Positions 25,596 through 38,600 of a stretch of DNA of 64,000 bases are shown one piece after another. This DNA comes from Orientallactaga sibirica (lineage: Eukaryota > Chordata > Mammalia > Rodentia > Dipodidae), in NCBI GenBank assembly GCA_036365145.1, contig JAEOAD010000029.1, forward strand, positions 22,181,001 to 22,245,000, given 5' to 3'. Numbering within the stretch: position 1 is the stretch's first letter; each line of letters opens with the position of its first letter. Position numbers and translations under genes: made by a program. The notes below the pieces were generated by a model. The model ran no database searches. It was not told where the DNA came from and saw only the letters and a program-made list of their open reading frames with translations.

Positions 25596-25746
25596 TTTGT
25601 TTTTGGTTTTTCAAGGTAGAGTCTCACTTTAGCCCGGCTTACCTGGAATTCACTATGTAGTCTCAGGGTGGCCTGGAACTTGCAGCAATCCTCCTACTTC
25701 TGCCTCCCGAGGGCTGGGATTAAAGGAGTGCACCATCATACCTGTA
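25596..25746 (-). mobile_element. B1-type SINE
   Basis: Reversed B1 (TTTTTCAAGGTAGAGTCTCA ... GGGCTGGGATTAAAGGAG). ACAAGTT is present on both flanks. Confidence 0.85.
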
Positions 25747-25756
25747 CAAGTTCTTT

Positions 25757-25982
25757 TTTGTAAGATTTTATTTTTATTTACTTATTTATTAGAGATAGAG
25801 AGAAGGAAAGACAGAGAGAGGGAGAAGGAGAATGGGCATGCCAGGACCTCTAGCCCCTGCGAACAAACTCCAGATGTGTGTGCCCCCTTGTGCATCTGGC
25901 TTACGTGGAACCTGGAGAATCGAACCGGGGTCCTGAGGTTTCACAGGCAAACACCTTAACCACTAAGCCATCTCTCTAGCCT
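25757..25982 (-). mobile_element. tRNA-derived SINE
   Basis: Reversed full-length copy with GAGA stretch, GCATCTGGCTTACGTGG and reversed head ACCACTAAGCCATCTCTC. It follows the B1 in tandem. Confidence 0.85.
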
Positions 25983-26290
25983 GATGTACAATTTTTTTAT
26001 GAGAAAATGTCAACATGCGGTTTAACACTCAAGCCAAGATTATCAGATAAAGAAAATTCATGACCTACATTATGGCATGGTATGGGAATATCATGATATA
26101 TTTAAAAGCATATATTTTTATTTTTAAATTAATAAATGATGTTTTAAGTTTTATGTCATAATATTTTCCTTGTGAAGTTCATTAGGAGATTTTTTTCTTT
26201 CAATTCCCTTTGGTGACATCCTTTAGAATGCTAAACACTAAATTTGATAATAAAGGAGAAAATTTTAGGAAATTAAGATTGGGAATCATT

Positions 26291-26518
26291 TATTTTATTT
26301 TATTTTATTTTAATCTATTAGAGAGAGAGAAAGAGGGAGACTGAGACAGAGAGGGAGAGAGAAAAAAATGGGCATACCAGGGCCTCCATCTGCTGCTAAT
26401 GAACTCCAAATGCACGTGCCACCTTGTGCATCTGGCTTATAAGGGCCCTGGAGAATTGAACCTGGGTCTTTAGGCTTTGTAGGCAAGTACCTTATCTGCT
26501 AAGTCATCTCCCCAGCCC
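26291..26518 (-). mobile_element. tRNA-derived SINE with 17-bp target duplication
   Basis: A reversed copy bounded by exact AAGATTGGGAATCATTT repeats. The tail is made of TTTTA units. Confidence 0.9.
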
Positions 26519-26574
26519 AAGATTGGGAATCATTTCTAATGAAAGCTATTATCAGGGTGTTTTGTTGGAGGGGG

Positions 26575-26720
26575 GACACTGTTGAGGTAGGGTCTTGCTC
26601 TAGCCCAGGCTGACCTGGAAATTCACTATGAAGTTTTAAGCTGACCTCAAACTCACAGCAGTTCTGCTACCTCTGCCTCCTGAGTTCTGGGATTAAACGC
26701 ATTTAACACCATACCCAACA
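26575..26720 (-). mobile_element. B1-type SINE
   Basis: Reversed, somewhat diverged B1 (TTGAGGTAGGGTCTTGCTC ... CTGGGATTAAACGCAT). Confidence 0.75.
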
Positions 26721-27545
26721 AAGGGTATATATTTTTTATATAGCTTGGTAATTTTTTTTTCCTGACCTAGGAAGTGATAGTTTTCCAGCCACCTACACTT
26801 TAGCCCAGATGTCTATAAATTCCGAAATACTTCATCTCTATCTCAACAAGACAAACAGAAATCCAATTTGACACTGTTGTGTGACTTAACTGGGGAGATG
26901 TAAACTAATCTGTGCTCACCCCAGATAGAGTACTGAAGACAGGACAAAGAAATTATTTCATTCAAGTGTAGCACAGTGAACTAGTGACTTTACTGGGGTT
27001 CCTTACAAGTTCCTTGCATGGATGGCTCCAAGGCAGCTGTGTCACTACAAAGCACACCTGTTCAGTGATTCCTGAAAGGTGCATCTCTATGACTTCCTGT
27101 GGGTTTTGCAGGCAGCTCACCTGGCTGGAGTCTCCTCTCCCCATCAATTCTTACTTGACTATATAACATTGAGAGGGACTTTGCACATTTTAGAAGCTTC
27201 CTGAGCCTTGTTAGTTTCACTTAACTCCTTGACTTTCTATATTTCTACTATTTGAGACTTAGGAGGCCCCATTGCCCTTCTAAGAGGGAATGTTTCAAGT
27301 TGTAGGAAATAGCTACCCTCCAGGCCTTACCTAAAGTTAACCTGGAATTGACAAGTTAAGGACAAAGTTCTTCTTAAAGCTACTCTGACTGTACACATAA
27401 GCTATAGGTTTGAGGGTTAGTCAAGCCTGTATGATTTTTACTTGGATACAGAAGAGATTTACAAATTGAGAGATACAGATTTAGTTAGAAACAAGTGTTC
27501 CATCTAGGAAAACCAGGATTGGATTTTATTAAAAGAAGGAAGAGA

Positions 27546-27810
27546 ACTGGGGAGATGGCTCAGTGGATAAAACCCATGCTGCATAAGTGTTACTACTTGC
27601 CAGTGTAGTGACCATCTGTAATGCCAGTACACTTATGAAGACAAGGGAGGCGGAGACAGTAGAGTCTGAGGGAAGCTCATGGGCCCAGTGAATGGTGTAG
27701 AGGCACTGTCCCAAGAGGTAGAAGTTGAAAACCAAAACCTGAATATTGTGAATGTTGTCCATTGACCTCCACACACATGCCTATACTCATACACATGACC
27801 ACACACACAC
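27546..27810 (+). mobile_element. B3-like SINE with expanded CA tail
   Basis: Head CTGGGGAGATGGCTCAGTGG, a diverged middle, then CATTGACCTCCACACACATG leading into the CA-rich array at 27797-28112. The array probably grew from this SINE's tail. Confidence 0.65.
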
Positions 27811-28112
27811 ACACACACATACATGCATGACCACACACTCACAACCATGACCACACACACTCATGCCCCCACATGCCCACACACACATACACAAATGACC
27901 ATATACACACACATACACATACATGGCTGTACCCCACATGACCACACACATACACAAATGACCATATACACACACATACATGACTGTACCCCCCACATGA
28001 CCACACACACATATGTGCACACATTTAACAAATGCCCCCACACACATATGTCCACACACATACACAAATGACCACACAGACATACACACAGACACACAGA
28101 CACACAGGACAC
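27797..28112 (+). repeat. CA-rich array with a 63-bp internal duplication
   Basis: A compound repeat of CACA, ACATGACC and ACATACAC. A segment starting near 27884 (ACACAAATGACCATATACAC ... CATGACCAC) recurs 63 bp later from about 27947, with small gaps. ORFs here are repeat artefacts. Confidence 0.85.
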
Positions 28113-28631
28113 ACCCAGGAAAAGAAAATGGAGGAAGATAACTAATAGGTGAGATAAAGTAACTGCTATTTTCAGTGGCATTGTTAGTTCCCCAGATTGT
28201 TTTGAAGGAATGTAGAATGCAGCTTGGTGCTGAGGGTCTATTCATACATGAAGCCATACCTAATTAGTTGCTGGGGAACTGTGAGGGCTTATTAGTAAGC
28301 AGTAAATCTTAAGCAGTCAGCAAGTGAGCAGAAGTCCCAGGACTGGGAGCTATCACGGTCTGGAGTCTTGTGAGCACATGCTTTCCAAACAGCATTCTTT
28401 ATTCTGGAAGGTGAAGAACTCACATGTGTGAGTGAAACTCCACAATGAGCTTGTTCCATTCTTCATCATTCCTTATTCCTTTTGCTAGAAAGTTCTTCCT
28501 TTCCATTGGCCAAGTCTCCCTTCTAGTAACTTCTCGGAGTTCAGTATGAACTCCATTAGACAGTCAGCAGAGAAGTGAAAGTTGCTCTCATGTTCTTTGG
28601 GTGTTTTCCTCTCACAGGTTAAAACCAACCT

Positions 28632-28882
28632 AGAGATGAGCAGTTGGCTCTATCAGTAAAATGCTTGCTGTACATGCATGAGGACCTGAGTTCAATTTCC
28701 AGAACACACACAAAGCTGGGTGTGGAGGTTCATACTTGTAATCCCAGTGCTGGAAAGGCTGAAGTAGGTGGATCACTGGAGCTTGCTGGCCAGTCAGTCT
28801 AACCAACTTGATGAGTTCTAAGCCAGTGAGAAAGTCTGTCATTAAAAGGTGGACAGTAATCCTGAGGAACAATAGCTAGGAT
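28632..28882 (+). mobile_element. B3-type SINE
   Basis: GAGGACCTGAGTTCAATTTC, GGTTCATACTTGTAATCCC, GGATCACTGGAGCTTGCTGG and CCAGTCAGTCTAACC follow the B3 body in order. Confidence 0.7.
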
Positions 28883-28999
28883 TGTCATCTGGGCTACAAA
28901 CACACTACACCCTACCTCTCACCCCTACCCATCAGATTCTGAGTTCTCTAGCCCCTGACATTATCTTTTTTGATTGAAAGCTGTCCTTTGTGACAAAGG

Positions 29000-29170
29000 A
29001 CAATAAGTCAAATGCCTACCCTTTACTTCAGTTACCTCTTCTATGAAATAGAAACACCTGTGTCTCCCTCATAGAGTGTAATGAAAAAGTGAAATAATAT
29101 AGGCAGTAAAATGGTGCCTCACATAGTAAATATAAATGTATGCCATGTATTAGTATGGTACTATGACAGT
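29000..29170 (-). mobile_element. MIR-like ancient SINE fragment
   Basis: ACTTCAGTTACCTCTTCTAT, AGTGTAATGAAAAAGTG AAATAATA and AAAATGGTGCCTCACATAG follow a reversed MIR-like order. Confidence 0.4.
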
Positions 29171-30240
29171 TAACTTTAGCTATAAAAATAAAATTTTAAA
29201 AAATCTTTAAATTTTAATATATGAAAATAAAAAAAAAAACTTAATGACTTTTTGATTTAATGTGCTAGAGACTGGGTTGGGCTTAGCTGTTGAGTTTGGA
29301 TGACCAGGGTAGGCTCCTAAGTGTTTGCTCCTGTGGCTGAAGATCATGCTCATATGCATGGTAATGGTGGATTAGCTGACTTCTTTGATTCTGGACAGGT
29401 CAACATGGTATATAATGGAAGTCTCAAAGTTCTTGAGAGCAGGCAAAGAACACGTCCTATTGTGAAAGTGCTTTTCAGTTGTCCACTTGGGTTATGTTTG
29501 CTACTGAAAGGCCCAGTGGCCAGTGAAGGAGCTGTTGTGGGCAGCACCACACTTACAGATTCAGGGAGAAAAGAGAAGGGTGATTAATTTTTCAATCTTC
29601 CTTACTCTAAAATTCTTTATGTAACTACCTTAAAGGTAACAGTAGAGGGTTGATTGCTTTGTTAGTGACTAAAATTGTATTTATCTCCTGGAGGTATGTG
29701 GTACAAAAGAGTCAAAGGTTGGAGTATTGGGGATTGAAAGGAGAAATGGTAAAAATGGAGTTAAGAGGCCTGTACAATGAGCAGCTTGTAGAAAATCTCA
29801 CCATGTCAAGACTTTGGTAGTCTAGTGCCCATGTGAATATGTTGACGAGAGGAGGACCCTCAGCTCAGCACTGCAGCTTCCCACAATCTGACCATGTAAT
29901 GGAGAGCGAGGACTGCCTTCTCTGGGGAGTTCTGGTCCTTAAACTCACCTCTTCATGCTGCACATGTCCTCAGCACTGTCTCCATGACAGGAACTGGTCT
30001 GGATGAAGGGAGGAAAGTTCTTCTACTTCTTCTCCCACTGCTGACAGACATTTGGTTTTCCATCTCTTTAATAAGAGCATTACATTTACTATACAAGGGT
30101 ATCTTCCAACTATGAAATTATATAATTTTACAATACTATTTCTTTTTCACCCTTTTTCAACTTACCCATCTTTCCTCGTGGCTTATTTGGCTCTCAGCTT
30201 CTTGCTTTCATGGCATCCTCCAATGGAATACTACATTTGA

Positions 30241-30590
30241 TACCTTTCTTATTGCTGTGAAAAAGTACATGATGAAAGCTACTAAAGCAGGAAGGGTTAA
30301 TTTTGGCTTATTGTTCTAAGTCACAGTCTACCATAGCAGGGAAGTTATGGTGACAGGAGCTTGAGGCAGCTGCTCACAGTTAGTCCACAGTCAGGAGGCA
30401 GACAATATCTGATGCTGTTCAACTTGCTTTCTCTTTTTTATTCAGCCTGGAACTCCAGCCCATGGCATGGGTCAGTTTTTTCACCTCAATTAATCTAATC
30501 TAAAAGATCCTTCACAGACATGCCCAGAGATTTATTTCCATGGTGATTTTAAATCCTGTCAAGTTGACAATCAGAGCTTCACCATCATAA
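30241..30590 (-). mobile_element. Possible old LTR remnant (MaLR-like)
   Basis: TTATTGCTGTGAAAAAGTAC, GGTTAATTTTGGCTTATTG, AGTCCACAGTCAGG and TGTCAAGTTGACAATCAGAG match wording I know from reversed rodent MaLR-class LTRs. The family is not assigned. Confidence 0.4.
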
Positions 30591-31880
30591 CTACTGATTT
30601 AAAGAAACAAAACAACTTGTATGAATGAAGCTAATTTGTGTAAGCATGTGTCTTTTCATGCTCTTTGACATTTTTATGAGCCCCTGGATGTTTTCCTTGT
30701 CCAGTGAAATGAAATGGTCATTATCCTAAAGTCTCCATGCTCATAGCACAGAGTCCTGCAAGATTTACTTACTAATGAAAACGGGGACATTTTCAATCCT
30801 AAGGTCAGTATCCAGCTTGTCAGACTTCTCTTTATGCTGACACCTGTTTTAAAAAAGCAGTATCTTTGATTTAGAGCAGGATGAACAAAATTAGCTAGGG
30901 AATAGTGCACCCTTATTACCCCTGTATTATCCCAATGTTAGTATATGTGCTGCTGAAGCACATTTGTTACGTCTAAATTTCAGTTTTCTCATCTGTTCAA
31001 CAACACTCACCTATCTGTGCTGTTACAAGGAGCAAATGACTTAAGTTTCTATGCATACCAACTTGAGGGATCTGTTTGTGTGGCTTCAAACAGCTCTTGT
31101 TTTCCTATCCACCCCTCACCTTTTGCTGATCAGACCAAATGGGACTGTGTGCTGGCTGAGGCACTTTGTTACTATAAAGTACAAAACAAAGTACAAAAGG
31201 AATTGTGATCACCGACTTCAATCCACACTGTAATAGCTGGTGAATTCCAGAAGGTTCCCCAGCTATGTTAGAAGCAAGAAAATTTGGCCTCTGAATTAGA
31301 GCTTTGCCAACTATGATCTTGTATACATACTACCTTGAAAAGTGAACATGTAAGTGTAGCTATGCAGACCAAATTAAAATCCAGAGCCATAAATACTGCA
31401 ACAAGAACCTATGCGCTTACTCTTCATTTGAGAATGATATGTTTAGATCATGTCTTCAGCCCAGTTCCACTTAGCATATCAGTGAGAGATCCTGCACTTG
31501 GAACCTGCACTACCTTTCTACTTCCTTCGTCTTGATTCTTGAGGCAGAGAGAAAAAAATGTTGATAACAGTGTTACCCCTCTCTGAAAAGCATAATATGA
31601 ACATATAGTGCTTTTTATTTCCTTTGGTGTGTTGCTTTTATGCCTTGAAATGTTTCTCTCAGCAATACATAAGGAAAACATTTCTTTCTGCCTTCTCAAG
31701 AGAAGTATAAAATAATATTGGCTATTTGCTGAAATGCCACCTATTAGCTTCATTGATCTGAAGGGATTTGGGATCTCTAGAGAGACCAGAGGACATTGCA
31801 TGGCCCTGATTCAGTATTTGTGTCTTGAAGGCAATGCATTGGCAAGGCCCAGGTGAGTTACCAACTCATCAGAAACTCAT

Positions 31881-32042
31881 GCTGGCATGGTGGTGCACAC
31901 CTTATTCATAGCACTTGGAGAGGCTGAGATAGGAGGATCCCTGTGAGTTTGAGATCAGCCTGAGATTATACAGTAAATTCCAGGGAATTCTGGGCTAGAG
32001 CAAGACCCTATCTCATAAAATAAAACAAAGCAAAAAAAAATT
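31881..32042 (+). mobile_element. B1-type SINE
   Basis: B1 body (GCTGGCATGGTGGTGCACAC ... GCAAGACCCTATCTC) with an AAAAC-rich tail; moderately diverged. Confidence 0.8.
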
Positions 32043-32328
32043 CAGAGATTGGGTTCATACAACCTGGGTTATGCAGATAATTCAGGTAAGGAAAATAAGG
32101 TTATACTCATGAAAAGGGCAGCTTCTGGATCAATCACAATCAAGCTTATGAGATCCCCCACATCAGTTTTTGAGGCTCTGAAGGACAAGTCAATGATGAG
32201 TTTTCTCTAAATCACCAAAGTCATTTCAAATGGGGGAGAGCCTAAAATCAGAGAGAATAAGGACTTTAATCACTGATATGGATCAGTCAATTGTTTTCAG
32301 AAGTTATTTTTCTAAAACATGCATTTCA

Positions 32329-32330
<2 letters not shown>

Positions 32331-32376
<46 letters not shown>
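32331..32376. repeat. (AT)23 microsatellite
   Basis: A perfect alternating AT run of 46 bp, flanked by TTCAGG and CCCAAAGG. Confidence 0.97.
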
Positions 32377-32379
<3 letters not shown>

Positions 32380-32639
32380 AAAGGATAGATCATGGGACCA
32401 ACAAACTAAGTGAGGTCTACCTAAACAAGTGGTCAAGTGGTCCTATAAATCCAAATTTAGTAATAGAAACTGCTATTGCTTGGGATGAATTTTGAGTGAA
32501 AAATGTTTGACAGTTGTGATTTGCCTATGAAATGTCATTTCAAAAGGTTCATATATTGAAGATTGATTTTGGATATAGGAGTGTGAGTGTTCATACATGG
32601 GGCTGGGGGACGTGACAGAATTTTGAGGACTCTGTCTGC

Positions 32640-33170
32640 CTTCATTAACATAAATCCATTGATGGATCTAAAATTTAGACTAGTTGTAAGTGATGGAACA
32701 GTGGGTGGTGGGGCCCGGTTAGAGAAACTAGGTCATTAGGCTGTCCTTAAGAACTACATCTTCTCCTAATCCACTTCTATTATTTTATTCTGTTTCCTGG
32801 CTCTCATGAGGTAAGCAGCTTCATCCTCCACATGCTCCCAACACCATGATGTTTGCCTTACTTTAGACATATAGTAATGGTGCCTCCTGTGATGAACTGA
32901 ATCATCTGAAATGATTAGCCAGAAAAAAAACATTTTCTTCCTTTAAAAGTTTTGTCCTGAGCCAGGCATGGTGGCACACGCCTTTACTCCCAGCACTTGG
33001 GAAGCAAAGGTAGGAGGATTGCTGAGAGTTCAAGGCTACCCTGAGACTACATAGTGAATTCCAGGTCAGCCTGGGCCAGAGTGAGACCCTACCTTGAAAA
33101 ACAAAACAAAACGAAACAAACAATGACAACAACAACAAAAAGTTTTGTCACAGCAACAGAAAGATGGATT
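32640..33170 (+). mobile_element. Possible old LTR remnant interrupted by a B1
   Basis: GGTGGTGGGGCCCGG, ACTAGGTCATTAGGCTGTCC, CATGAGGTAAGCAGCTTCATC, ACACCATGATGTTTGCC, TTCCTTTAAAAGTTTTGTC and ACAGCAACAGAAAGATGG read like a degraded mammalian LTR ending in the usual AAAGTTGTTTTGTCACAGC-type region. The B1 at 32957-33136 splits it. Confidence 0.4.
32957..33136 (+). mobile_element. B1-type SINE with 12-bp target duplication
   Basis: B1 body (GAGCCAGGCATGGTGGCACA ... GACCCTACCTTGAAAAAC) and a long AAAC/AAC tail. AAAAGTTTTGTC at 32945-32956 recurs at 33137-33148. Confidence 0.9.
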
Positions 33171-33209
33171 TGAAGTTGAATAAGAATAGCTATTGGGCAC
33201 AATTTTTTT

Positions 33210-33352
33210 TTTTTAAAGGCAGGGTCTTATTTATTCCAAGTTGTGCTGAAACTCACTGTATAACTAGGAATATGACCATAAATTTCTGAGCCTCCTGCTC
33301 CAACTCCCATGTGCTGAGATTATTGTCATGGAGCACTATGCCGAGCTCAGCT
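33210..33352 (-). mobile_element. Old B1-like SINE
   Basis: AGGCAGGGTCTTATTTATTC ... CCATGTGCTGAGATTATTG is a strongly diverged reversed B1-like body after a T run. Confidence 0.5.
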
Positions 33353-34617
33353 TTTGAAGCTCCACTGTTAGTTACCTGGTACTTCCATTCAATTCCTAAC
33401 TCACCATCTTCATCTTCTGAAAGGAATAATCCTTTATGCTGTTATGAAAATAATCCCACAAGCACTGGGCTGACCCAGTGATTTCCCAACATTGCTGGCC
33501 AGAATAGAAAAGCAGAGTCCCTCCCTTGTATATTGCATGAGTGGGAGGTTTTCTACTGTTATGTCGTGATTCCATCAGAATTGAAACTTTCCTTCCTGAG
33601 GCAGGAGGGAGGCCCATAAATTAAGGAGCATCAGGAAAGACAAGACTCAAGACTAAGGAAGTTTAGAATATTCACAAGACTCCACTGTAAAATTAAATAA
33701 CTAAATAACTAATACAGAAAGGAGATGCTTCCATGGAGCTGAGGGGCTCTTGGGCAGGAAACTGCAGAAATGCAAATTCCATGAACATGCTGGAATGGGC
33801 CTTTTCAGTGACACAGTTGCTGGTGAATCACACATGACCCTGTGAACAGCCCTAACAAACTCACTGGTTCACCAAGCTTGATTGGAGTGGGGTCATTTTT
33901 TGTTCTGCTTGGGGTTACTATCTGGGTTGAATAGATGTTTATTTACATCTCCCCAGGAAAATTCATACAACATCCACTCATGCTAAATTCACCAAGGTCA
34001 GAAAAATATGAGATAATTTAAGTACATACAGGTGATGCCTATAATTAATCACTTGACATTCAGTAGAGACAGTTCCTTTTCTTCTCTCCCCCTTCCCCAT
34101 CCTCACTTCCCTTTCCTGTCTTACCTCTTCTTCTCCCTAATCCTATGTCCCTTCGTATTCTTTCCTTCTGAGATACTTTTCCCCTGAGGACCTTGGAAGC
34201 CCTACTTTGTGATCTTGTTTCACTTCTGAGGATGAGTATATGTCAAAGAGAGTGATTATTAGTCACTTTCTCTATAGTAGTCTAAGTTAGTGAAACAAGA
34301 TACCTTCCTTATTGAAATGGAATAAAATTAGTTTTTAGGTTGTCTTGCTGATTAAATATCTATTTATAAGAAAATCAAATCAGCATATGCTATTGAGCAC
34401 CTGGCTGCCACACGGGACTGGCACTTCCCATTCACTTGTCTGCCTCCATGCCATTGCTCACTGTGGATTGTTCTTCTGGGAAACACTTTTCTTCCATTTG
34501 CATACCAAATTCCACCCACCTAGACCCAGTGCATAGTCAACCTTACATGCCCATGGGGGGACTTTTTATATCTGAGGGAGAGTAACCATATTTTTCTGTT
34601 TTTGGTTGTCATCACAG

Positions 34618-34650
34618 ATAAATATATTTATATTTGACAGAGAGGAGAGA

Positions 34651-34708
<58 letters not shown>

Positions 34709-34823
34709 ACTCTAGAAGCTTTCACCACCTTGTGCATCTGGTTTTATGTGGGTACTGGGGAGTCAAACCTGCATCCTTTGACTTCGCAGGCAAGTGCCTT
34801 ATTGCTAAGCCATCTCTCTAGTC
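34618..34823 (-). mobile_element. tRNA-derived SINE with GAAA expansion
   Basis: The reversed head (GCAAGTGCCTTATTGCTAAG ... CTCTCTAG) and body are present. The usual GAGA segment has become an (GAAA)n run at 34652-34708, and part of the middle is missing. Confidence 0.8.
34652..34708 (+). repeat. (GAAA)n microsatellite
   Basis: About 14 tandem GAAA units inside a SINE. The ORFs rich in KERKKERK here are repeat artefacts. Confidence 0.95.
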
Positions 34824-35439
34824 CCTGGCCCAGGAGTCCTTTGAGAATATGCCATGCTTGCTCTATTTGCCTCATCTATGGTGCTCAGAGATAAACTGAA
34901 CTGAATTGATGAAAATGAATTGTCTCCTGGCCATGGATACCACATAGTGTGACATGAAATATATAAACATGGCATATAACTAAACTAATAGTATAGATAG
35001 TAAGAGGAGAGATTCAGGGACAACCCAGACTGATAAACATGAGACTGCTCTAACAGCTTCTAAAGGTGAGAGAGAACCACTGCAAGCTGAAGGCATTTGT
35101 AGATGGCTTTAGCATTAGTATTGTATGTTGTATCATCATGAAACTTTGAAAGAATATGAAGGAAAGGAGCGGACAGAGAAAACATAAGCATAGAGATGGT
35201 GGTAGAAATAACTTAAGTATCTGTGGGTTGCTTTAAATATTCCTAAAATAGCCCCTAATATCATCAAACTTTATTTCTATAAAATGTCGTCACACTCATT
35301 CTGTGGTTCCTTCTAGGGAAGTCCTTAGAGTGAATAACATTCTATTTTGAGTGGAATTGTAAAAGAGATTTACCATGTACAGACAAGACATATCATAGTA
35401 ATAGCTAGATTTGATAGCAAACATGTAAATGATGCCAAG

Positions 35440-35635
35440 GATACTAGTAGTGATGGGAATGAAACTTACCCAATGCTTACTGTATGTCCAACATGTGTAG
35501 ACTGTGTTCTATGCATTAATACCAACCCACCAATACCTTCAATACAGAACAGTAAACTATTTGACACTAACAGACATGGAGTTATTTTTCCCATATCACA
35601 CAGCTCTTAGACCTATTGTGTTTCAAAGCCCAGTC
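35440..35635 (+). mobile_element. MIR-like ancient SINE fragment
   Basis: CTTACTGTATGTCCAACATG, CTATGCATTAATACC and CCCATATCACACAGCTC resemble MIR, including its core-proximal CACACAGCT motif. Confidence 0.4.
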
Positions 35636-37834
35636 ATTTTTCATTCCTTAGGGCCCCAAAGGCCAAGGACCAAGCAAATATGACAGAAAAGAACACCAAT
35701 TTTATCCCACGACATATGCTTAACTCTCATCTGTCAGATAAGGTATAAATGTACTCTGTATTAGCCAGCTCAAAGTTCAGTACAATGTAAATCCATTATA
35801 TTTACATAGTGCTTCATTGACTTTGAGGACACAAATGCATGGGCTTAGACAATTGTTTTCTTAGTTAATGGCTTAATTTCCATCTCATGATTCACTGTTG
35901 ACACTCAAAGTGTCTTCCCTTTGTGAGCCCTGTTTGTATGGAAAAAAAAAAAAAATCTCACTTCCAGGCCTTACTGTTTGTTGCTACTCAGGGTCTCTCT
36001 GTGATGGTGTCCGGAGGAAGAGATATAGCTATGCAAAGGTGACACAGAGCTCCATCACCTGATTAGCACAGGGATTCAAAACCCCTTTGTGGTCACCCCA
36101 AATTTATGTTTCCTGTTGGAAAATTGTTTTGGGAAATAATGTGGACCAAGCAAATAAATTTCTGATAAGATTAAAATTTAGTAAAGAGCAAAGAAGAATT
36201 GGGAGGGAAAAAGATCCCTAGGTGTTTTATCTCATTTTTATTAACATTCTTTAATATTTACCACAGTCATATTTTGTGAGCCAAGCTGTTAGTGGAAGCA
36301 TTGAACTACAGAAAAGATTCCGGAATTTCTCTGGAGAGGATACCTTTAGTCTCATTTTACAAACAGAAGCTGTTGGTAACAGATGTGCTTCAAAGAGCTG
36401 GCAGTAGATAAAAGAATTAAGGTGAAAAACACAGTCCCTAGAACCCAGCCACACAGGTACCAGAAATGCATTGCTGTCAGTCTGGCCCGAATTCTGTTTC
36501 CAGAAATTGCTGTTATGCAGTCTGCACAGAGGGTGGAGTGCTTGGACAAGGAAGGGAGGGGAGCGATCTTGGCAGGGCACCAGCATGGACTGTGATCCTT
36601 CTTTTTCCTTTTTTTCTCCCAAAGAACTAGTCCTGGTAGAAAATAAAAACAAAACCAGATCCTTTTCCTTTCTCACATCTGCTGAAGTCCCAGCTCATTG
36701 GGGTTGGTGGCCCCAGATAAACAGGTAGAACCCAGAAGCTGTTTGCTGCTGTTTGTATGGCTGAATTTTGCTGGAATTGTGGGTGTCTTGGATGTGGGGT
36801 TCCAAAATCACTGTCTCTCAAGCTGACAAGGCCCAGAAGACCTGCATGTGGATATATGTGATGTAATGAATGATTATCATCAAACCAAGACAGACTTATA
36901 CTCCCACCTTCAGAAGTCACTGTGATCTCTCAGAAGATCAAGCCAGGAGATCTGTTGCAGAGAGGTGTACTCAGAGAAAGAAGACTGCGTTTCCAATCAG
37001 TAGGCAGCACTGGGCAGAACCATTATATTAACTAATAATGATGATTGCACTAATAAAGATAATAAAAACCATGGGGCATTTTAGGAACATCTGAGAGCCT
37101 TTGTTATGATGGGTCCTGTGTAAGCAGTCCTTTGCCACTCCCTTCTTAACTGCGTATTCTATCTGACCCTAGCAATAGAGAAGGAGCCTTCATCATATTC
37201 TCATCTAGTTACTCGGGGTAACTTTTTTCTCAAGCCAGCTTCTCCCTAGGCAAAAAACACTTTTACATGGCAGATCTACACTTTCTTGAACCTTCCTCAG
37301 TCTCTTCTTACTTCCTACTTCAGAATCAAACTGCTTATCATGCCATCAATACTACCTTTGTAATCATAGCAGGTAAAATTAATTCTGATTGAAACTTTAT
37401 AGGTGGCCAGCATTTTTGCAGATTCAGTGCTTATGGTCTCTCCTAAGTGTCCTCAGGCAGACACAGGGAAGACCAAGTAGAGGAGCAGGCACTGAGTTTC
37501 ACAGTGCTGAAGCAACTACCTTCCTTGGACCATTTCACCCACTTGGGTTAGACTCAGTGTTGCATGGTGGGAAACAGATCAAGTGGAACTAGAGACTTCG
37601 TTTCCAGATGAGAACAGCCTTCTCTTTTTAGGCCAGTGGCCTCACTGGTACATGTTCACCAAAGGAGTCATAAGGTACCCAATTCAGAGCAATGACAAAT
37701 GGAATTGAAAGAGAGCAGGTGGTCCTCGGAAGCTACGCTGTGCGTGACCAACCACATGGCTTATGTCACCACCACCATAAGACTTTCTATTATCTTAAAT
37801 CTTTGCACTGAAACTTGCAGTAAGGTCCTGTTGC

Positions 37835-38010
37835 TCACTTTATTTCACTTGAGCCTTACCAGATTCTTGTGAAATAGGCCAACAAGGCATTATTTTCCCG
37901 ATTTCATGGTCAAGGGAATTGAAGTAGAGAAAGGTGTGATTTAGCTGACCCAGTAAATAGAGGCAGGATCAGATCTGTGCATATTAATTTCAAACCCAGT
38001 AGCTTTTAAC
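37835..38010 (+). mobile_element. MIR ancient SINE fragment
   Basis: TTATTTCACTTGAGCCTTAC, ATTATTTTCCCGATTTC, GGGAATTGAAGTAGAGAAAG and TGACCCAGTAAATAGAGGC follow the MIR layout (counts of cells per line kept, low identity). Confidence 0.5.
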
Positions 38011-38276
38011 ACATCATGAAGCTTCCAAATAGACAATTCTGGGATGTGTTGAGTGTAGGAGTGGCTGATGAGATCAAGTGCCCTAGTTGCTGCTGGTGCT
38101 ATCCAAATAATCTCTAAATCCTAATTTTCATAATCAGAGCACCTTTGACCTTCTCAAAGCCTCTATTGCTGATCTAGCATAATGCATACACTATTGTCTT
38201 CACTGTGCCAATCATTGTCTCATTCAGTATTTTCCAGCCTATTTTTCCCATTATCACTGATCCCCCTGTAGTAGAC

Positions 38277-38600
38277 AGCTTCAGGTTCGCTGAGATGAAC
38301 TTCCAGACCAGGCAGTCATGGAAGAAGGGATATTTATGGAAGCTTACAGATCCAGGGGAAGTTCCATAATGACAGAAGACGCAGGTCTGCTTTCACAGGA
38401 CCAAACACACACACACAGCATAGCACACCTTAAGAACTCCAGCTAGGCACACTTTGCATATCTTTAGAGTGAAATTTCAAACTCACCACCACACCTTAAG
38501 ATTCACCCAGTGACACTGCCTTCAGCCAGGTGCTGCAGATGCAAACTACAAACTAATAAACCACTGACTATGGGGGGGGGCATCTATTTAAACTACCACA
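38277..38600 (-). mobile_element. Solo LTR, minus orientation, same family
   Basis: The plus strand reads TGTAGTAGACAGC... ...AACTACCACA, the reverse complement of the family ends. CCCCC at 38272-38276 is repeated at 38601-38605, a low-complexity but matching 5-bp target duplication. Internal tracts include a short CACA run (38406-38418) and a G9 run (38572-38580). Confidence 0.85.

Larger units (their letters stand above)
34824..38271. other. Mostly unique intronic DNA
   Basis: Apart from the MIR-like patches listed separately, nothing recognised. The 141-codon minus ORF at 36251-36676 has no known domain or splice context I can support. Confidence 0.5.

Noticed and set aside
27787..28257. 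Overlapping Cys/Val- and His/Thr-rich ORFs
   Set aside because: They are translations of the CA/GT array in multiple frames.
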